This document shows, one piece after another, positions 33,000-43,834 of a stretch of 60,000 nucleotides of DNA. The position numbers and the translations under genes are program-made. The notes beneath the pieces are model-generated. The model made no database searches and was not told where the DNA came from. It worked only from the letters and a program-made list of their open reading frames with translations. The stretch's first letter is position 1. The number at the start of each line of letters is the position of its first letter. This stretch comes from Symsagittifera roscoffensis (taxonomy: Eukaryota; Xenacoelomorpha; Acoela; Convolutidae). The stretch lies in contig NC_087069.1 of the NCBI RefSeq assembly GCF_963678635.1, positions 45,181,448 through 45,241,447 on the forward strand. Direction: 5' to 3'.

Positions 33000-34018
33000 T
33001 TTTATCTCAGCAAGTTTGGGAACAACTCTGGACGAGATTTGCCAGCTCCTACAAGACTGCAACGCTAGCAATGTTCACAGTCGCTTTGTTGAAGGCTATG
33101 GGAAGAGAGGCCCGTGGGGTCGTCTCGCGGAGGTTGTACTGATGTTGGCCTTTGGCGATTCCGGTACCACCAATAGGGGTAGAAACAGGCTCGTGCGATG
33201 GCGAGGTGGAGAGATGTCTGGTCACGACCTGGCTTGTCAGCCAGAAGTGGGTGAACAAAGGTAGTATAGGTTACGGGAGTTGCCTCTGCCAATCCAACCC
33301 AACTCCTCTGCGCAGCCTCTCTTTGGATTAACGATATCACTCGAGGGGCTGGGCCCTTCGTGTTCTGAGTATTCTTCCACTGCTGCTCCATCGTCGAAGA
33401 AGGTGAAGATGAATGAGATTGAAATCGAGACGGCAGAGACCAGAGAAACTCTCGAGAACAGAGACGAAGACTGGCAAGAGCTGAGCGCGAAGCTCAACGA
33501 ATATAACGAGAAGGCGATAGAATGCGACGAAGGGAAAAAACGACGATCTCTAATCACTTTCAGAGAGGAGAAGATTAAGCATTTGAAGAAAGTTTACAAC
33601 GCGAGAGTGAGCAATTTGTCGCTGCATGTCCTTGCCCAAATGAACTCGGAACGACTGCTAGGGCTAAGCCTCAGAAGCTTTGAAAGCCGAGTGAAACTGT
33701 AGCTTCACCACGAGTGAGCTCACCTGCCAACGCGAGGAAAACAATACCGGAATCATCAGACTCGTACCTGACGCGTCAGTTCCAGGAGACATTCGAGCAG
33801 ATGGCCACGGCAACGATTCAAGAATTACAAAGAGCACGGGACAGGAGCTTGGGTAGAATCGTTCCTTCCCAATGCAAAGGCCAGTGACCTGCCAGGAGGG
33901 AGAGGACGATGGATCACACAGAACCGGCCGGTTTGGTACTGAGTGAGACCAGAGTGATGTCACGCGTAATTGATATCTGAAAAACCTCAGTACTCCGAGG
34001 AGCTTTGTTCAAAACGCA
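33000..34018 (+). pseudogene. Copy 1 coiled-coil accessory ORF remnant
   Basis: The start matches copy 2 at 54.67-54.93 kb: TLDEICQLLQDCN and GGEMSGHDLACQP against THDELYKRLRDLE and DGGLRGHDLVRNP. The frame 33280-33702 then encodes a Glu/Lys/Arg-rich helical segment (ENRDEDWQELSAKLNEYNEK) that would form a coiled coil. Copy 2's coiled coil is instead built of heptad repeats of different sequence, so this part evolves fast. Several frameshifts. Confidence 0.5.
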
Positions 34019-34610
34019 GCAGACCGTATAAGGGTTTGACTGAACGGCATGAGCTGGAACTCTGCAGCTGTCCACCAGCCCGTACCAACGGAAAAACAGC
34101 ATGTGATCATCGGAGATAGCCTGATAAGAGAGCTGGCAGAAATCTTCGTGGTGGGCCAAACCACTGCAATTTTCCTTGGCGGAGCCTTGGTGGCTCAAGT
34201 GATCAAATTTAGGGAGTTGGAGAACGACAACAGGGTGGAGACGCTAACCCTCATGAAAGGGACGAACGACCGAGGAACTCAGTCACCCTGGAGATGAGGT
34301 AGGAACCACTGCTGGCTTGTCTCCTCGACGAGTTTAAAGAAAAATTTAGACCAAGACTTGTGGCTCACCGATAGCTGACTTTATGAATTGGAACATGACC
34401 CGATGAAATGGGATGGTCACAAGATTGATTGCTGAAAACCCGAATGAGCTCAAGTTAATGGATGTTGAGAGTGCGTTGCGAACGGTGGGTCACCACGACT
34501 TGACGAGATATGGGATACACTTAACACCCAGCAGGGTACGCAGTCGATTAACGACGCCTTTCAGACAAAGATAGAGGAAATGGAGGCCGAGTTGCCAACA
34601 GTGGCTACCC
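34019..34610 (+). pseudogene. Copy 1 SGNH (GDSL) hydrolase-like domain
   Basis: Frame 34049-34297 encodes HVIIGDSLIREL (block I, with the Gly-Asp-Ser nucleophile motif, residues 18-29), IFLGGALVAQVI (block II Gly, residues 41-52) and TLTLMKGTNDRG (block III, G-x-N-D, residues 65-76). After a frameshift, helical sequence leads to DLTRYGIHL at 34497-34523, the block V position holding the catalytic His. The Asp of block V reads Tyr here. The order and spacing of blocks I, II, III and V is that of the SGNH hydrolase fold, serine esterases and lipases. Frameshifts and stops between blocks III and V mean no full protein is made. Confidence 0.65.
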
Positions 34611-35200
34611 TTGAACTAGTTGTGGCCCTCCCAGCAGGATAAAGACCATTCATGCTTCAACAACTGGCTGACCTTTAACGACAGAAGTGAATGCTAGCCA
34701 GCCCACTGGCAGCTCAGAGAGAGATTGGGGACCGTCCCCGCTCCTAGAGGCCGATCCTTGGAAAACCGGTTTGGGACAAGGAACGGTCAGCAACAGACAG
34801 CTGCCCAAGTAACTACGAATCTTGCAAGTCAATCTGTAGGAGACCCAGCAGCTCAAGGGTCTCACAGACAGACCCAGCAGCTGTCATCAACAATGACAGA
34901 ATCAGTGCGTTGATGTGGAACAGAACCGAACCCAGTCCGTGGGGACAATAAAAGACGGATATGGCCACGAAACTGAACATGAACACGCTGACGTGTCGCG
35001 CAGAGGCAATAAAGATGCTCAATGGACACGACCCTACGGTATCCGGTTCATACCGAATATCAGGCGTATTTTGGCTGTTGTCGCAAGAACGGCAATTTAG
35101 CTGCGCCACCTACGGTATCCGGATTATACCGAATATCAGGCGTGTTTTGGCTGTTGACGCAAGAAGGGCAACTTAGCTGCGCCACCGCTTTGAGGCTGGT
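34611..35200 (+). pseudogene. Copy 1 region after SGNH with two zinc-knuckle-like remnants
   Basis: A direct repeat of period 76 occurs at about 35034-35185 (ctacggtatccgg, accgaatatcaggcgt, ttttggctgttg). In one frame each unit reads as a decayed CCHC knuckle: YFGCCRKNGNLAA and CFGC-stop-RKKGNLAA, with N for the His and P for the last Cys. A nucleic-acid-binding knuckle after an SGNH domain would fit a second gag-like protein. I see no counterpart in copy 2. Confidence 0.35.
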
Positions 35201-35619
35201 AATTCTGGAGCGGTTGCTGAGGGATTGAACGATGGGACCCCTGAAAACAAGATCACTGACGGACGTCTGTCACCAGTCGAAGGAAAGAGCGCCACCTAGC
35301 CGAGAGAGGAAGTTCCGCCACCTAGCTCAAAACAATCTAATCATAAGGTGTACCGTCACCAGGACAGCACGCGGGCTAGAAATCACGGGACTACCACCGG
35401 AAAAGTTCAGTAGAAGGGGATGAGAGGAGACATACGCACCTGGACTCACCAAAAGGGGACAGTCTGTTCGCGGCGTACAATCCTCTAGAAAAAAAACTTG
35501 AAAATTTTTTGAGAGTGGCCAGCTCTGATTGTTTATATACGCCCGCTCTTTTTCTGGCCGTAAGTAAGTCTTCACAGCTCCCAATATGTACTAGAGACAA
35601 GCGGTGTGGTTGGCGTAAA

Positions 35620-35939
35620 GTAAGCAAAGAGTGGTGAACATGGACCCGCAGGTCAAACGATCAAACGACCACCTGCAGAGCTGAGGACTATTGAACGGTC
35701 TTATCGACCAGTCGTGTCCGAGCACAGGAGTCAAAGGAGAGGCAATAATGAACCTTCTATCCGCTATGTTGAAGGCCGAGAAGTCAGTGCAACGGTGTTT
35801 TGGAAGGCAACTGATCAAGGTTATTTTCGCACTATCCCCTGGCTACGCCTCATTGCCCGAGCCTTTGCAATTTGTGTATGCGATGGTTACCTTGCTGTCG
35901 GACGGACAGTTTGACGTAGTGATACCAGCACCGAACTGA
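35620..35939 (+). pseudogene. Copy 1 second SGNH-like ORF remnant
   Basis: After SNDHLQS and a stop, frame 35691-35939 reads GLIDQ, then KVIFALSPGYASLPEPLQFVY and DVVIPAPN. It matches copy 2 residues 262-352 of the 387-residue protein at 56435-57598 (NDHLHAEGLLEPL, RVIFASSPDYASMPPALHFLY, LMADPN). The N-terminal half is not recognisable in copy 1. Confidence 0.55.
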
Positions 35940-36860
35940 GAATTCGCTCACAACCTATAGTATAATTTTCGATCAGAGCTCCCTGCGGTATGGTCAGACA
36001 AATCGATTGTAATCTAGGAATTCAAGAATCACAGCACGACCCGGATTGTGCTGGATGAAGTTCTGGGGTTAGAGTTGTCCAACTGTGGCCGACTATTGGA
36101 AATGAGACCTGTAGTGAACAATAATCACGAGCTGGTACACTAACTGGTGAATAACTTGTCGTTTAGACAGGCGGACTATGTAAAAATTGATGAAGAACCA
36201 TGATCAAGAAGAGCGCAACATCAACTGAAGAAGATCTCAGGGCTCTGGCATTGAGGAGCAAGCCCGACAGTAATCTTTGGCCCTACTTGTCTCCACGGAT
36301 GTGCATGCTGGGACAGGATCCAATCGAGCACGCACCGGTGGTGATAAAGGAGATTCAGCAATACTTGAAGGTGACGCTAGACGCAAGAGAAGAACCATGT
36401 TGCGGCTGATGCAAGAGATAAACACAATGTCCCTGGATCAGTTCCAGGCGGACGCGCTGGAGGCCAAAGAAGATAGATTTTGAGGCTGATGCAAGAGATA
36501 AACACGATGTCCCTGGATCAGTTCCAGGCGGAAGTGCTGACAACGAGGGCCGAATACGAGGGATCCAATGCGATCCTCGCTGGGATGGGCGTGGATGGAC
36601 GCCTGCCTTCCTCGATATTTGCTATCCCAGGTCTTCAAAGCACCCGATAGCCAATTTTGTGAAGGACATTAGGAAAATGTCTATTGGCCTGGCGCTGGCA
36701 CCTTATGTGACCTTCGAACATGAGTGCTTCGTGAAAGGACCCGCGGTCGTTTTAAGTCAGGAACGGACCGACCTCCGGTTAGATGGCCTTACCTGATCGC
36801 AATGTCGTAGGATCGATTAAGTTACCTGTTTTCACTGTTAAGATATGCGAAGCAGTTGCA
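35940..36860 (+). pseudogene. Copy 1 degenerate accessory region with 80-bp duplication
   Basis: Short helical-looking frames (36200-36409, 36277-36483) without an assigned domain. The segment gctgatgcaagagataaac and the following roughly 45 bases (atgtccctggatcagttcc) occur twice, at about 36405-36470 and 36485-36545, with an 80-base period. Confidence 0.4.
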
Positions 36861-36879
36861 GGGGTCGAGGTAGGAACTC

Positions 36880-37460
36880 GACGCGCAGCTGGAGACGGCC
36901 TCCTACAGAGAGATGAATGACTGGAGGACCCTTCTCTTTCAATACCTACTGCAACAGAACATAAGCTTGACTGGGAAATTTATGCCCGTCACAAAAAAAA
37001 AGGAACGAAAGATTATGAATGCAAGCCTCTTTTAATTGATTTGGCTCTCATGATGCGGATCAATCCATTGGCTTTGATTTTTGAATTGAGAGAATTCGTG
37101 ACAGTGGCACGCGGACGGGAAGTGGCACACGTTTTTCCAGGTGTACAAGTGAAGGCAAAAAGGCACTCGGTCCTTTATGTGAAACTCGTATTCGTGGTAG
37201 ACTGCTCAGTGTTGAACTGGGTAGAGCAACAAGAACTTAGAAGACTGACCAGCGATGATTCGGGAAGACAGTGCCTGGTTGGGTATTGATGGATTTCAAC
37301 AACAAAAACAACTTCAAATTTTGAATGGGCGGTGAAGATCTGTTGAACGTCCAGTTCAACCTCAAACTCTGGGAGTTGCGGCCAGAAGTCAAAGGCACGA
37401 AGGATGCGGTGCACATCCGGGCTTAGCCTGAGACGTATGCTCACGTGAGAAAGCACCAAG
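36880..37460 (+). pseudogene. Copy 1 remnant of the long helical ORF
   Basis: Pieces match copy 2 at 58.36-58.9 kb: LLFQYLLQQNISLTGKFM against LMVEYLLVQNRKLTGEE, LIDLALMMRINPLAL against LTDLCLAMRSDPVVM, and CSVLNWVEQQELRRL against GTTLNWRRQEDLRAR. At 37320 a TGA comes just before the segment that matches the part after the TGA of copy 2 (LKLWELRPEVKGTKD against PKFWNLNPTAKDTRE). The family is unknown. Confidence 0.55.
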
Positions 37461-37492
37461 ATACATGGTTCGCAGGTTGAAGCCCGCTGCAG

Positions 37493-38671
37493 GTGTGCTC
37501 AATATCAGGATTCTATATGTTTCGTTTTTCAGAGTCACTATTGAATCTAGAAAAAAAACATGAGATGGTCACAGCCATCAGTGTAGAAGTGTTTTCGGGA
37601 GTGTTACAAACTGAACAGAAATTATCGGAAAATGGAGAGAGCAATAGAAGTGGAGATGAACATCAGATAGAGTGGAACGTATCGCAGACCATCTGGAGCT
37701 CGATACTTAGTAGGCTCGACGGTGGCTCCAATCTGCAAAACCCGATATCCAGTACACTTCGTTGCAGTGGATGTGAAAAGCACAAGGACGATAGTACATC
37801 AAGCTTTTTTAGTTCCAAAATGTGTAAGTAATGGACTGTCCAAGTACTGGACTGCCTCCAACAGCGTAAAATTTCGGGAAAATCTTACAAGTTACTCTGT
37901 AAGACCTTTGCAGCAGTTCTAGGAAGAACCAAGGACAAAATAGAACAGATATTTGGAAAGAAGTTCCCGGGATATGATTGTGGGAACTTTAGCGATTTTG
38001 AAAGACACAAACAGAAAGGATCAACAGCAACAGATTTTAATGCAGTAGGCGATAGTGACAAAATCCACCGAGTGATGATGGAATTGAAACCACTGCTGGA
38101 AGCGTCAGGAAAATAGAAATGGAGAAGCATCAGGTTGACACATTATGAGTTCCCATGCCATTTTCTGCTACAAATATGGTGATATCCTGGGCGAAGTAAT
38201 CTGGTGTTGAACTGGGACTCTGGAGAGCTGCTCTCCTTGGGTTTACCAGACTCATCACAGCCCATAAAAATTGTGATAGTTGAAATAATGATGGCGATTA
38301 GATGGCTGGAAGCTCATGTTAAAGAGAACAATCGACAGGAAGCACCGACCAAAGAACTGATGGAAGAACTCGCTTGTGTAAAAGAGTTGGATCTTTTTGA
38401 GACAATGTGTAAAATCTTGAACACTCCGATGGAAGTAAAGCAGAAGTTGGCCAGAAGACGAATGATGCCATGGTTCAAAGCCAACTTGACTGCATGGTTG
38501 TTCGAGTATGCCAAAATGCATATGTCACAGCCCAGCAGAGTGTACAGTTCGTACCGGATTAACATAGGATCAGCAGCTTTCAGGCGAGCTTTTGCGACGC
38601 ATCGGAAAGCAGTTACTACCGCAGTGAAAATGAAGTTGAAAACAATTGATTGTGGCGGGAGAGAAAGGTAA
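37493..38671 (+). pseudogene. Copy 1 distal ORFs, unrecognised
   Basis: Frames 37493-37831, about 37722-37922 and especially 38204-38671 (155 residues; LMEELACVKELDLFETMCKI, MMPWFKANLTAWLFEYAKMH) are coding-like: charged, helical and less AT-rich. They lie past the point copy 2 reaches in this window, so they may be the next gene of the same element, or a different insertion. I recognise no domain. The word ggactgcctccaacagcgt occurs both at about 37850 and 38800. Confidence 0.4.
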
Positions 38672-38950
38672 GAAAAGTTGAAGTAAGATCTGGAAAGAAA
38701 TATGACGTTGTGCCTCCACAAAAGTTTTTGCAGAAATAGGGAAACTAGTGTAGACCCTCTAGTTTGTAGCAAACAAAGGGTGGAAGAGCAGAGTTGTTGA
38801 AGGACTGCCTCCAACAGCGTCAGAATGGCCACCGATGAGTTACAAGACATAGAAACCGAGATTGCAGAGTCGATGTCACAGGAGGAGAAGATGGAGCATG
38901 ACAATAGCCGAATGACAAGACACAAAAAAAAGATGAGAAGAATTTAGAAG

Positions 38951-40900
38951 TCTTATAACTTCTAAACTACGAAAGTTAAAGGAAAAAAATGAACGAAGGA
39001 GTAACAAAGAATAGGAAAACAAAACTTAAAATTGTTTTGTCCGCGAAAAATTCAAATGAAAAACCAAGCCAATTAAGCTTGAATTTGAAATTGAACTCAA
39101 AAAAACTCTCAGTTTTTTTTGCGTTTAAAATTTTTACATTTATAACTTGCATAGTGATTTCAAAGAGTGTTTATAGAGAGACTTGCTACTTTTTTTTAGA
39201 AAGGCTTGAGTGGAAGAATTTTTCAAAGTATTCCAGCCTGCATGATTGTTTTTAAACAACTAAGATGACTGTTCACTTTGTGGTGACTTGTAAGGCTTGA
39301 GTAGTTTCTTGAAGAGATAATTCATTTCATTGTTTCTTCTAGCCACCGAGTTTCTTGATTTTAATATTCACGACTAATGACAACTAAATTTCCGAAGGGA
39401 TGAAGCATAGTAGGATACTAATAGTTTGTTGGTTGGCAGGACTGCCCTGCGTCCCAACACCTTTCAACCCTTGGAGAAAAAGTTTTAGTTGGGAACTGGC
39501 ACTGGAAGACAGAGAGCAAATTTTATCTCTAGTTATTTCCTCACATGCAGATTAATGGAAATGTTAGAAGGCATTTGTAGCACGTAGTGAGTCTAGATAA
39601 TGTGGATAAATTTCTTTTGATGCATTTTTGTATTCCTGATCGATGGCACTATACCGTTTTGATGAATTACTCGCACTTCAATGGGGACATTGACCGGGGC
39701 TGTCCGGGGAGTGTGCGCCATTCGACCAGGATGCCGCCAAAAATGGTTTTTCAAAACGAATTTTATTGGAAGTAGTCCAACTGTACAAAAGAACAGTTTC
39801 GAGGATTAACGGTCTGATTTGACAAAATAAACGGTTTGGTAAGGGTCACATTGAGCTGACAAGCTTTTTTAAAAATTCATTCGAAAAGAAAGATACATGA
39901 CTTTTTTATTTTTGCGGCAACTGAAAAACCGCGAAAATCGAAACAACAATTATCGATAGTGAAAAGCACACGAAAACGCTTAAACAACTCTACAGAAAAT
40001 TAGAAGAATGAGTGTGAAGATCCACGAGCATTCCGGAAAATAACGATTGTGCTGACACAATTGTTACTGTGCTGAATTCATCAATCAGGAAGGCCGAGAG
40101 TTGAGGTTGCAACCCTTCGCAGTGCTGATGAGAGAGTTTATTTGGTGAATATCACGAATTCGGAAGGGTCTTGGGAAAAGACTGGAAGCAGACTGATTTT
40201 AAACAACTCTCAACTCCTATGAATGTCCTGAATTGAGTTAAAAACATCAAGTTCAATTTCAGATGAGGAGAAGCTAGGAGTTGAGGGAAAGGATTGATCC
40301 ATCTCCAATGGATATGATGATTTTTCTCTACTAAAGAAAAACTATAGTATTACAATGTTTAGGTAGCCCTGTTTTTAGAAGTGACCTCGTGGTCTGGGGA
40401 TACTGAGACCCAGCCTTGAGCTCATGTGCCAGTCGGTCATATTTGGAAGTTTGACCATGAGAAAAACGTTGTCTTGATTTTGGGGTGAAATGCAATTTTT
40501 CAAAAATTGGAATGGAGCATGTCATGCTCAAGTTTCTCGCGACAACTAAAAATATCAGGTAACAAGATCGGAAGATGCGAACTACAATCGCAGGAAAGTA
40601 GTCAAAATTAGCAGCGGGAAATTACTATTCGCAATTGCCGATACTTAATTCGAACGAGAGTAGAGCTGTCTTGTTCGTGGCAGGAGACAGAAAATAATCG
40701 CGAGTGAAAGGATAGTAAATTCAAGTGGACCAGAGTGAACCTTCGGTGGAAAGGTGGACAATCGAAGTCTCCCAATGGTCCAGACCCAAAACTTATTTCT
40801 TGAGCAAAAACTAATTCATTACAAACTTCTCGATTTAAACTTAATTAGCCATCAATTTTAGAGTTGCTTTATAGTTTAGTTACTCAATTCCAGAGGTCGT
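38951..40900. other. AT-rich DNA between element copies, no gene
   Basis: Short frames only. The composition returns to the AT-rich host type, with some mixed GC stretches (39600-39780, 40560-40760) that show no recognisable domain. Confidence 0.4.
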
Positions 40901-42867
40901 GTCGGTATGTGAGTACCAAATTTTTTTTTCTTGAGTGTGTTTTATATTGTTATGTTGAGTTAGGGGGAGTTTTTAGGTTGAACCATCTGAAATGGATCAA
41001 AGGTCAACTGTCTAATAAAAAGTAACTATACATAAGGTTCCGATCCTGTTTTTAACGGCGTTTGTGTATTTTAGGTATTTTGAGACCTAAGTATGGGGGC
41101 GTTCTTTTTTTCTAGAGTGGGGGGTATTTTGGTAGTGGCCTTCAAGCTGTAACAAGGGTTTTAGTCTCATGTCGCACGTGAACCGAATTGGCTCCGACCA
41201 CTTGAGGTAGAAAAACACAAGAGTTAGTATCCCTGACTCTTGAGCCAATGGTTATAGGGTCAATTTTTCTTTAACCTCGTATGTGGTTTAAGTAGGCGAC
41301 TGTTACATAGTGTTTTTACGACATCAAGACTACGGGATCAAACCCAATTGACACAGCTCCGGGCTACATGCCCATTCTAGAGTACCGGTGGTGCGGTTCA
41401 ACGGCAACGTATTCACCTTTTGGTTTTATCGCTGTTGCTTTTTGAGAAAACTTGAGAAAATTTCCCGGTTCGTTTTTCGAAACGAGGACTAGCTAACCGC
41501 GTAAGGGGGGTCACTAGGGGAACAAAAAACGAGTAGAAGAGAAAAAGCGAAACAAAAAAAAACAAAAAAGATTAGAAACAAGAACCAAAAGCCATAAAAG
41601 ATAAAAAGGACAGTGGCGTTGACTTCCAGATTAGGTGGATCAAACCTTCATATCAATTCAAGTAGTATACCCATACTGTTTTCCATTAAGACCGATCGTC
41701 TCGATCAAACCAGCAACGTTTTACATGTGCCCAAGTGTTGAGCGTTGTAAAGTTTTCAGATAGCTTTTGATATCAATGGACCACTGGGAGACTTGGCTGG
41801 AAGAGGTACCCAGCGAAGTGGGAAAGTGGACAACAAGGAGGCTCCACCACTGGGAGACTTAACTGGAACAGGTGACCAGCCCAGTGGGAAAGTGTGACCA
41901 ACCTGCAGGTGACCAGTCAGCAGTGTGATCAAAGCAGAACAGGGCAAACGGAAGAAGGTTGACAGAGGTTCTGTTTGGTCAAACGGGTATCGTTAAAATC
42001 CATTTTACGTTTTGGGAAATAAGTGTAAAATTGAATAAGCGAATACCCACCGTTTTGAGGAAACGTTTTTACTTGAGCTGAGCTTGGAAACAGGTTCTAC
42101 GATTTTCTCTCGAGAGGTTTAGCACCCATCGCGTTTAGGGTAATTTTCGGTTTGAGTGGGGTGCTAGATAAGGGGGAGGTTAAAAGAGTGGCTGGTTAAG
42201 ATAGAGATTGGTGGTTGAAAATTGTAGAAAGGGAGGACACATTGTAGTAATTTTACAATCAATATTGTCGATTTAGTTACATTAGTAGACCCAAAGTCTG
42301 AAACGATCCATCTTTTGACTCAGAACAAGAGTTGTAACGCGAAGATATCCAAATTTAAGATCGAATTAGGGTAGGTAACCTGGTCGGATCGGGTGGGGGG
42401 ATCGGAAATAGACCGTTTTTGGAACCCGAAAGAGAATACCCCATACGACCGTTATTAGGGGGGAGGAAAAACGCGTGGCAATCAGGCACCAGACATTTTT
42501 AAAGAAAAGACCACATTGGTCGCCTTTGAATTTTGGGTGTACTCACCACAATTTTTTCTTTTTCATTTTTTTCTCAGTTAAATTTTTACGTTTTCGGACC
42601 AAATTTAATTGGCTTTTAACGAATTGAAAATCATACTTGCGTCGGATAAATAAAGCGAAAGTAATTTTAGGATGGTTAGCAGATAAAATTTTGATTAACA
42701 AGATTGGGTTTTGTGGATTTTTTAATACTAGAGCTCTAGAGGTGGTTCTGGGATAGTGGATCAGAAATTCCATTACTCGACACAAGGTGCAGTGGAAATC
42801 ATCAATCAGACACAAAGAAACACTTGAGCTACGAGGTTGGAAGAAGTGCAAAGACATCTCTTATTCC
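40901..42867. other. GC-richer non-coding region, possible 5' LTR or leader of copy 2
   Basis: This segment has higher GC, G-runs and no open frame, and lies directly upstream of the minisatellite and gag of copy 2, so a long LTR plus leader is a fair guess. A short tandem pair occurs at about 41775-41900 (ccactgggagact, cagtgggaaagtg). No matching 3' LTR is in the window, and no primer site is clear, so the LTR boundaries cannot be set. Confidence 0.3.
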
Positions 42868-43670
42868 CAACACTGAGGAGTAAGAGATCCGACTATCCCA
42901 ACACTCGAGCGAAGTCTCCTGGTAGGGTTCGGAAAAGTCCTGGGACAGTACGAATTGGACCAACACTAGAGCGAAGTCTCCTAGGAGGGTTCAGACAAAG
43001 TCCTGGGACAGTACGAAGTATCCTAACACTCCAGCGAAGTCTCCTAGGAGGGTTCAGAGAAGTCCTGAGACAAAACGAAGTGTGCCAACACTCGAGCGAA
43101 GTCTCCTAAGAGGGTTCAGAGAAGTTATGAAGCATCCCAACACTTGAACGAAGGGTCCTATGAGGGTTCAGAAAAGTCGTCGGACAGTAACGAAGTGTCC
43201 CAACACTTGAGCGAAGGGTCCTAGGAGGGTTCAGTAAAGTCCTGGGACAGTAACGAAGTGTCGTAACACTTGAGCGAAATGGTCCTAGGAGGGTTCAGAA
43301 AAGTCGTCGGACAGTAACGAAGTGTCGTAACACTTGAGCGAAATGGTCCTAGGAGGGTTCAGTAAAGTCCTGGGACAGTAACGAAGTGTCGTAACACTTG
43401 AGCGAAATGGTCCTAGGAGGGTTCAGAGAAGTCCTGGGACAGTACGAAGTGTCCCAACACTTGAGCGAAGGGTCCTAGGAGGGTTCAGACAAGTCTTGGG
43501 ACAGTAACGAAGTGTCCAAACATTTGAGCGAAGGGTCCTAGGAGGGTTCAGAAAAGTTCTGATACAGTAACGAAGTGTCCCAACACTTGAGCGAAGGGTC
43601 CTAGGAGGGTTCAGAAAAATCCTGGAAAAGTATTGAAACATCCCAAAACTAGAACAGAGGGTCCTAGGGA
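42868..43670 (+). repeat. 63-bp minisatellite, about 12.5 units
   Basis: Units run cacttgagcgaagggtcctaggagggttcag, a variable stretch, then cctgggacagtaacgaagtgtc. Most are 62-64 bases, and one near 43100 is short. The first four units are a sub-type (agcgaagtctcctagg) and the rest another (agggtcctagg), so the array grew by local duplication. 63 is a multiple of three and frames stay open on both strands, but the encoded peptides are Arg/Leu/Pro-rich and coding is unlikely. It probably lies in the element's untranslated leader. Confidence 0.85.
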
Positions 43671-43834
43671 CTGAAGTTGATTTAGATTCAAATCTGATTC
43701 AGACTAATTCGACTGATTTTAGCTTTTAATACATTTAAAAAAAATTTAAATCTTTTATATATAATTGCAATCGGTCTTTACAATAGAGAATTGTAAATAT
43801 TAAAAATGTAAATAAAGAAAATTATATTAAAAAA
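43661..43834 (+). other. AT-rich leader before gag
   Basis: A short AT-rich stretch with tatataat-like words at about 43757 lies between the minisatellite and the first ATG at 43835. It is repeated before unit 2 at 45964-46137. It may hold promoter or leader signals, but none can be shown. Confidence 0.3.

Larger units (their letters stand above)
29845..38950 (+). mobile_element. Large Ty3/gypsy-type element, copy 1 (5'-truncated, decayed)
   Basis: Homology to the better preserved copy at 42.87-60 kb starts abruptly near 29850, inside the linker before integrase (DELELIAVSKRP against EEELEKIAVSRKP), so gag, protease and RT are missing. It then follows the same order: integrase, acidic tail, coiled-coil ORF, SGNH-like domain, second SGNH-like protein and long helical ORFs, to about 37.45 kb. 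Coding-like sequence continues to about 38.7 kb, past what the window shows of copy 2. Stops and frameshifts are frequent and no LTR is recognisable. The right boundary is uncertain. Confidence 0.7.

Noticed and set aside
38314-38925. 203-codon minus-strand frame
   Set aside because: Ser/Leu/Cys/Phe-rich and opposite a plus-strand frame with much more natural charged helical composition.
40901-42867. Firm call of a 5' LTR for copy 2
   Set aside because: No matching direct repeat lies in the window and no primer site or terminal TG/CA pair can be fixed. Left as a possibility.
43423-43641. Arg/Leu/Pro-rich repeat peptide on the minus strand of the minisatellite
   Set aside because: The 63-bp period keeps any frame open, so openness is not evidence of coding.
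42868-43670. Repeat array considered as CRISPR
   Set aside because: Units are contiguous without unique spacers, and the DNA is eukaryotic. It is a minisatellite.
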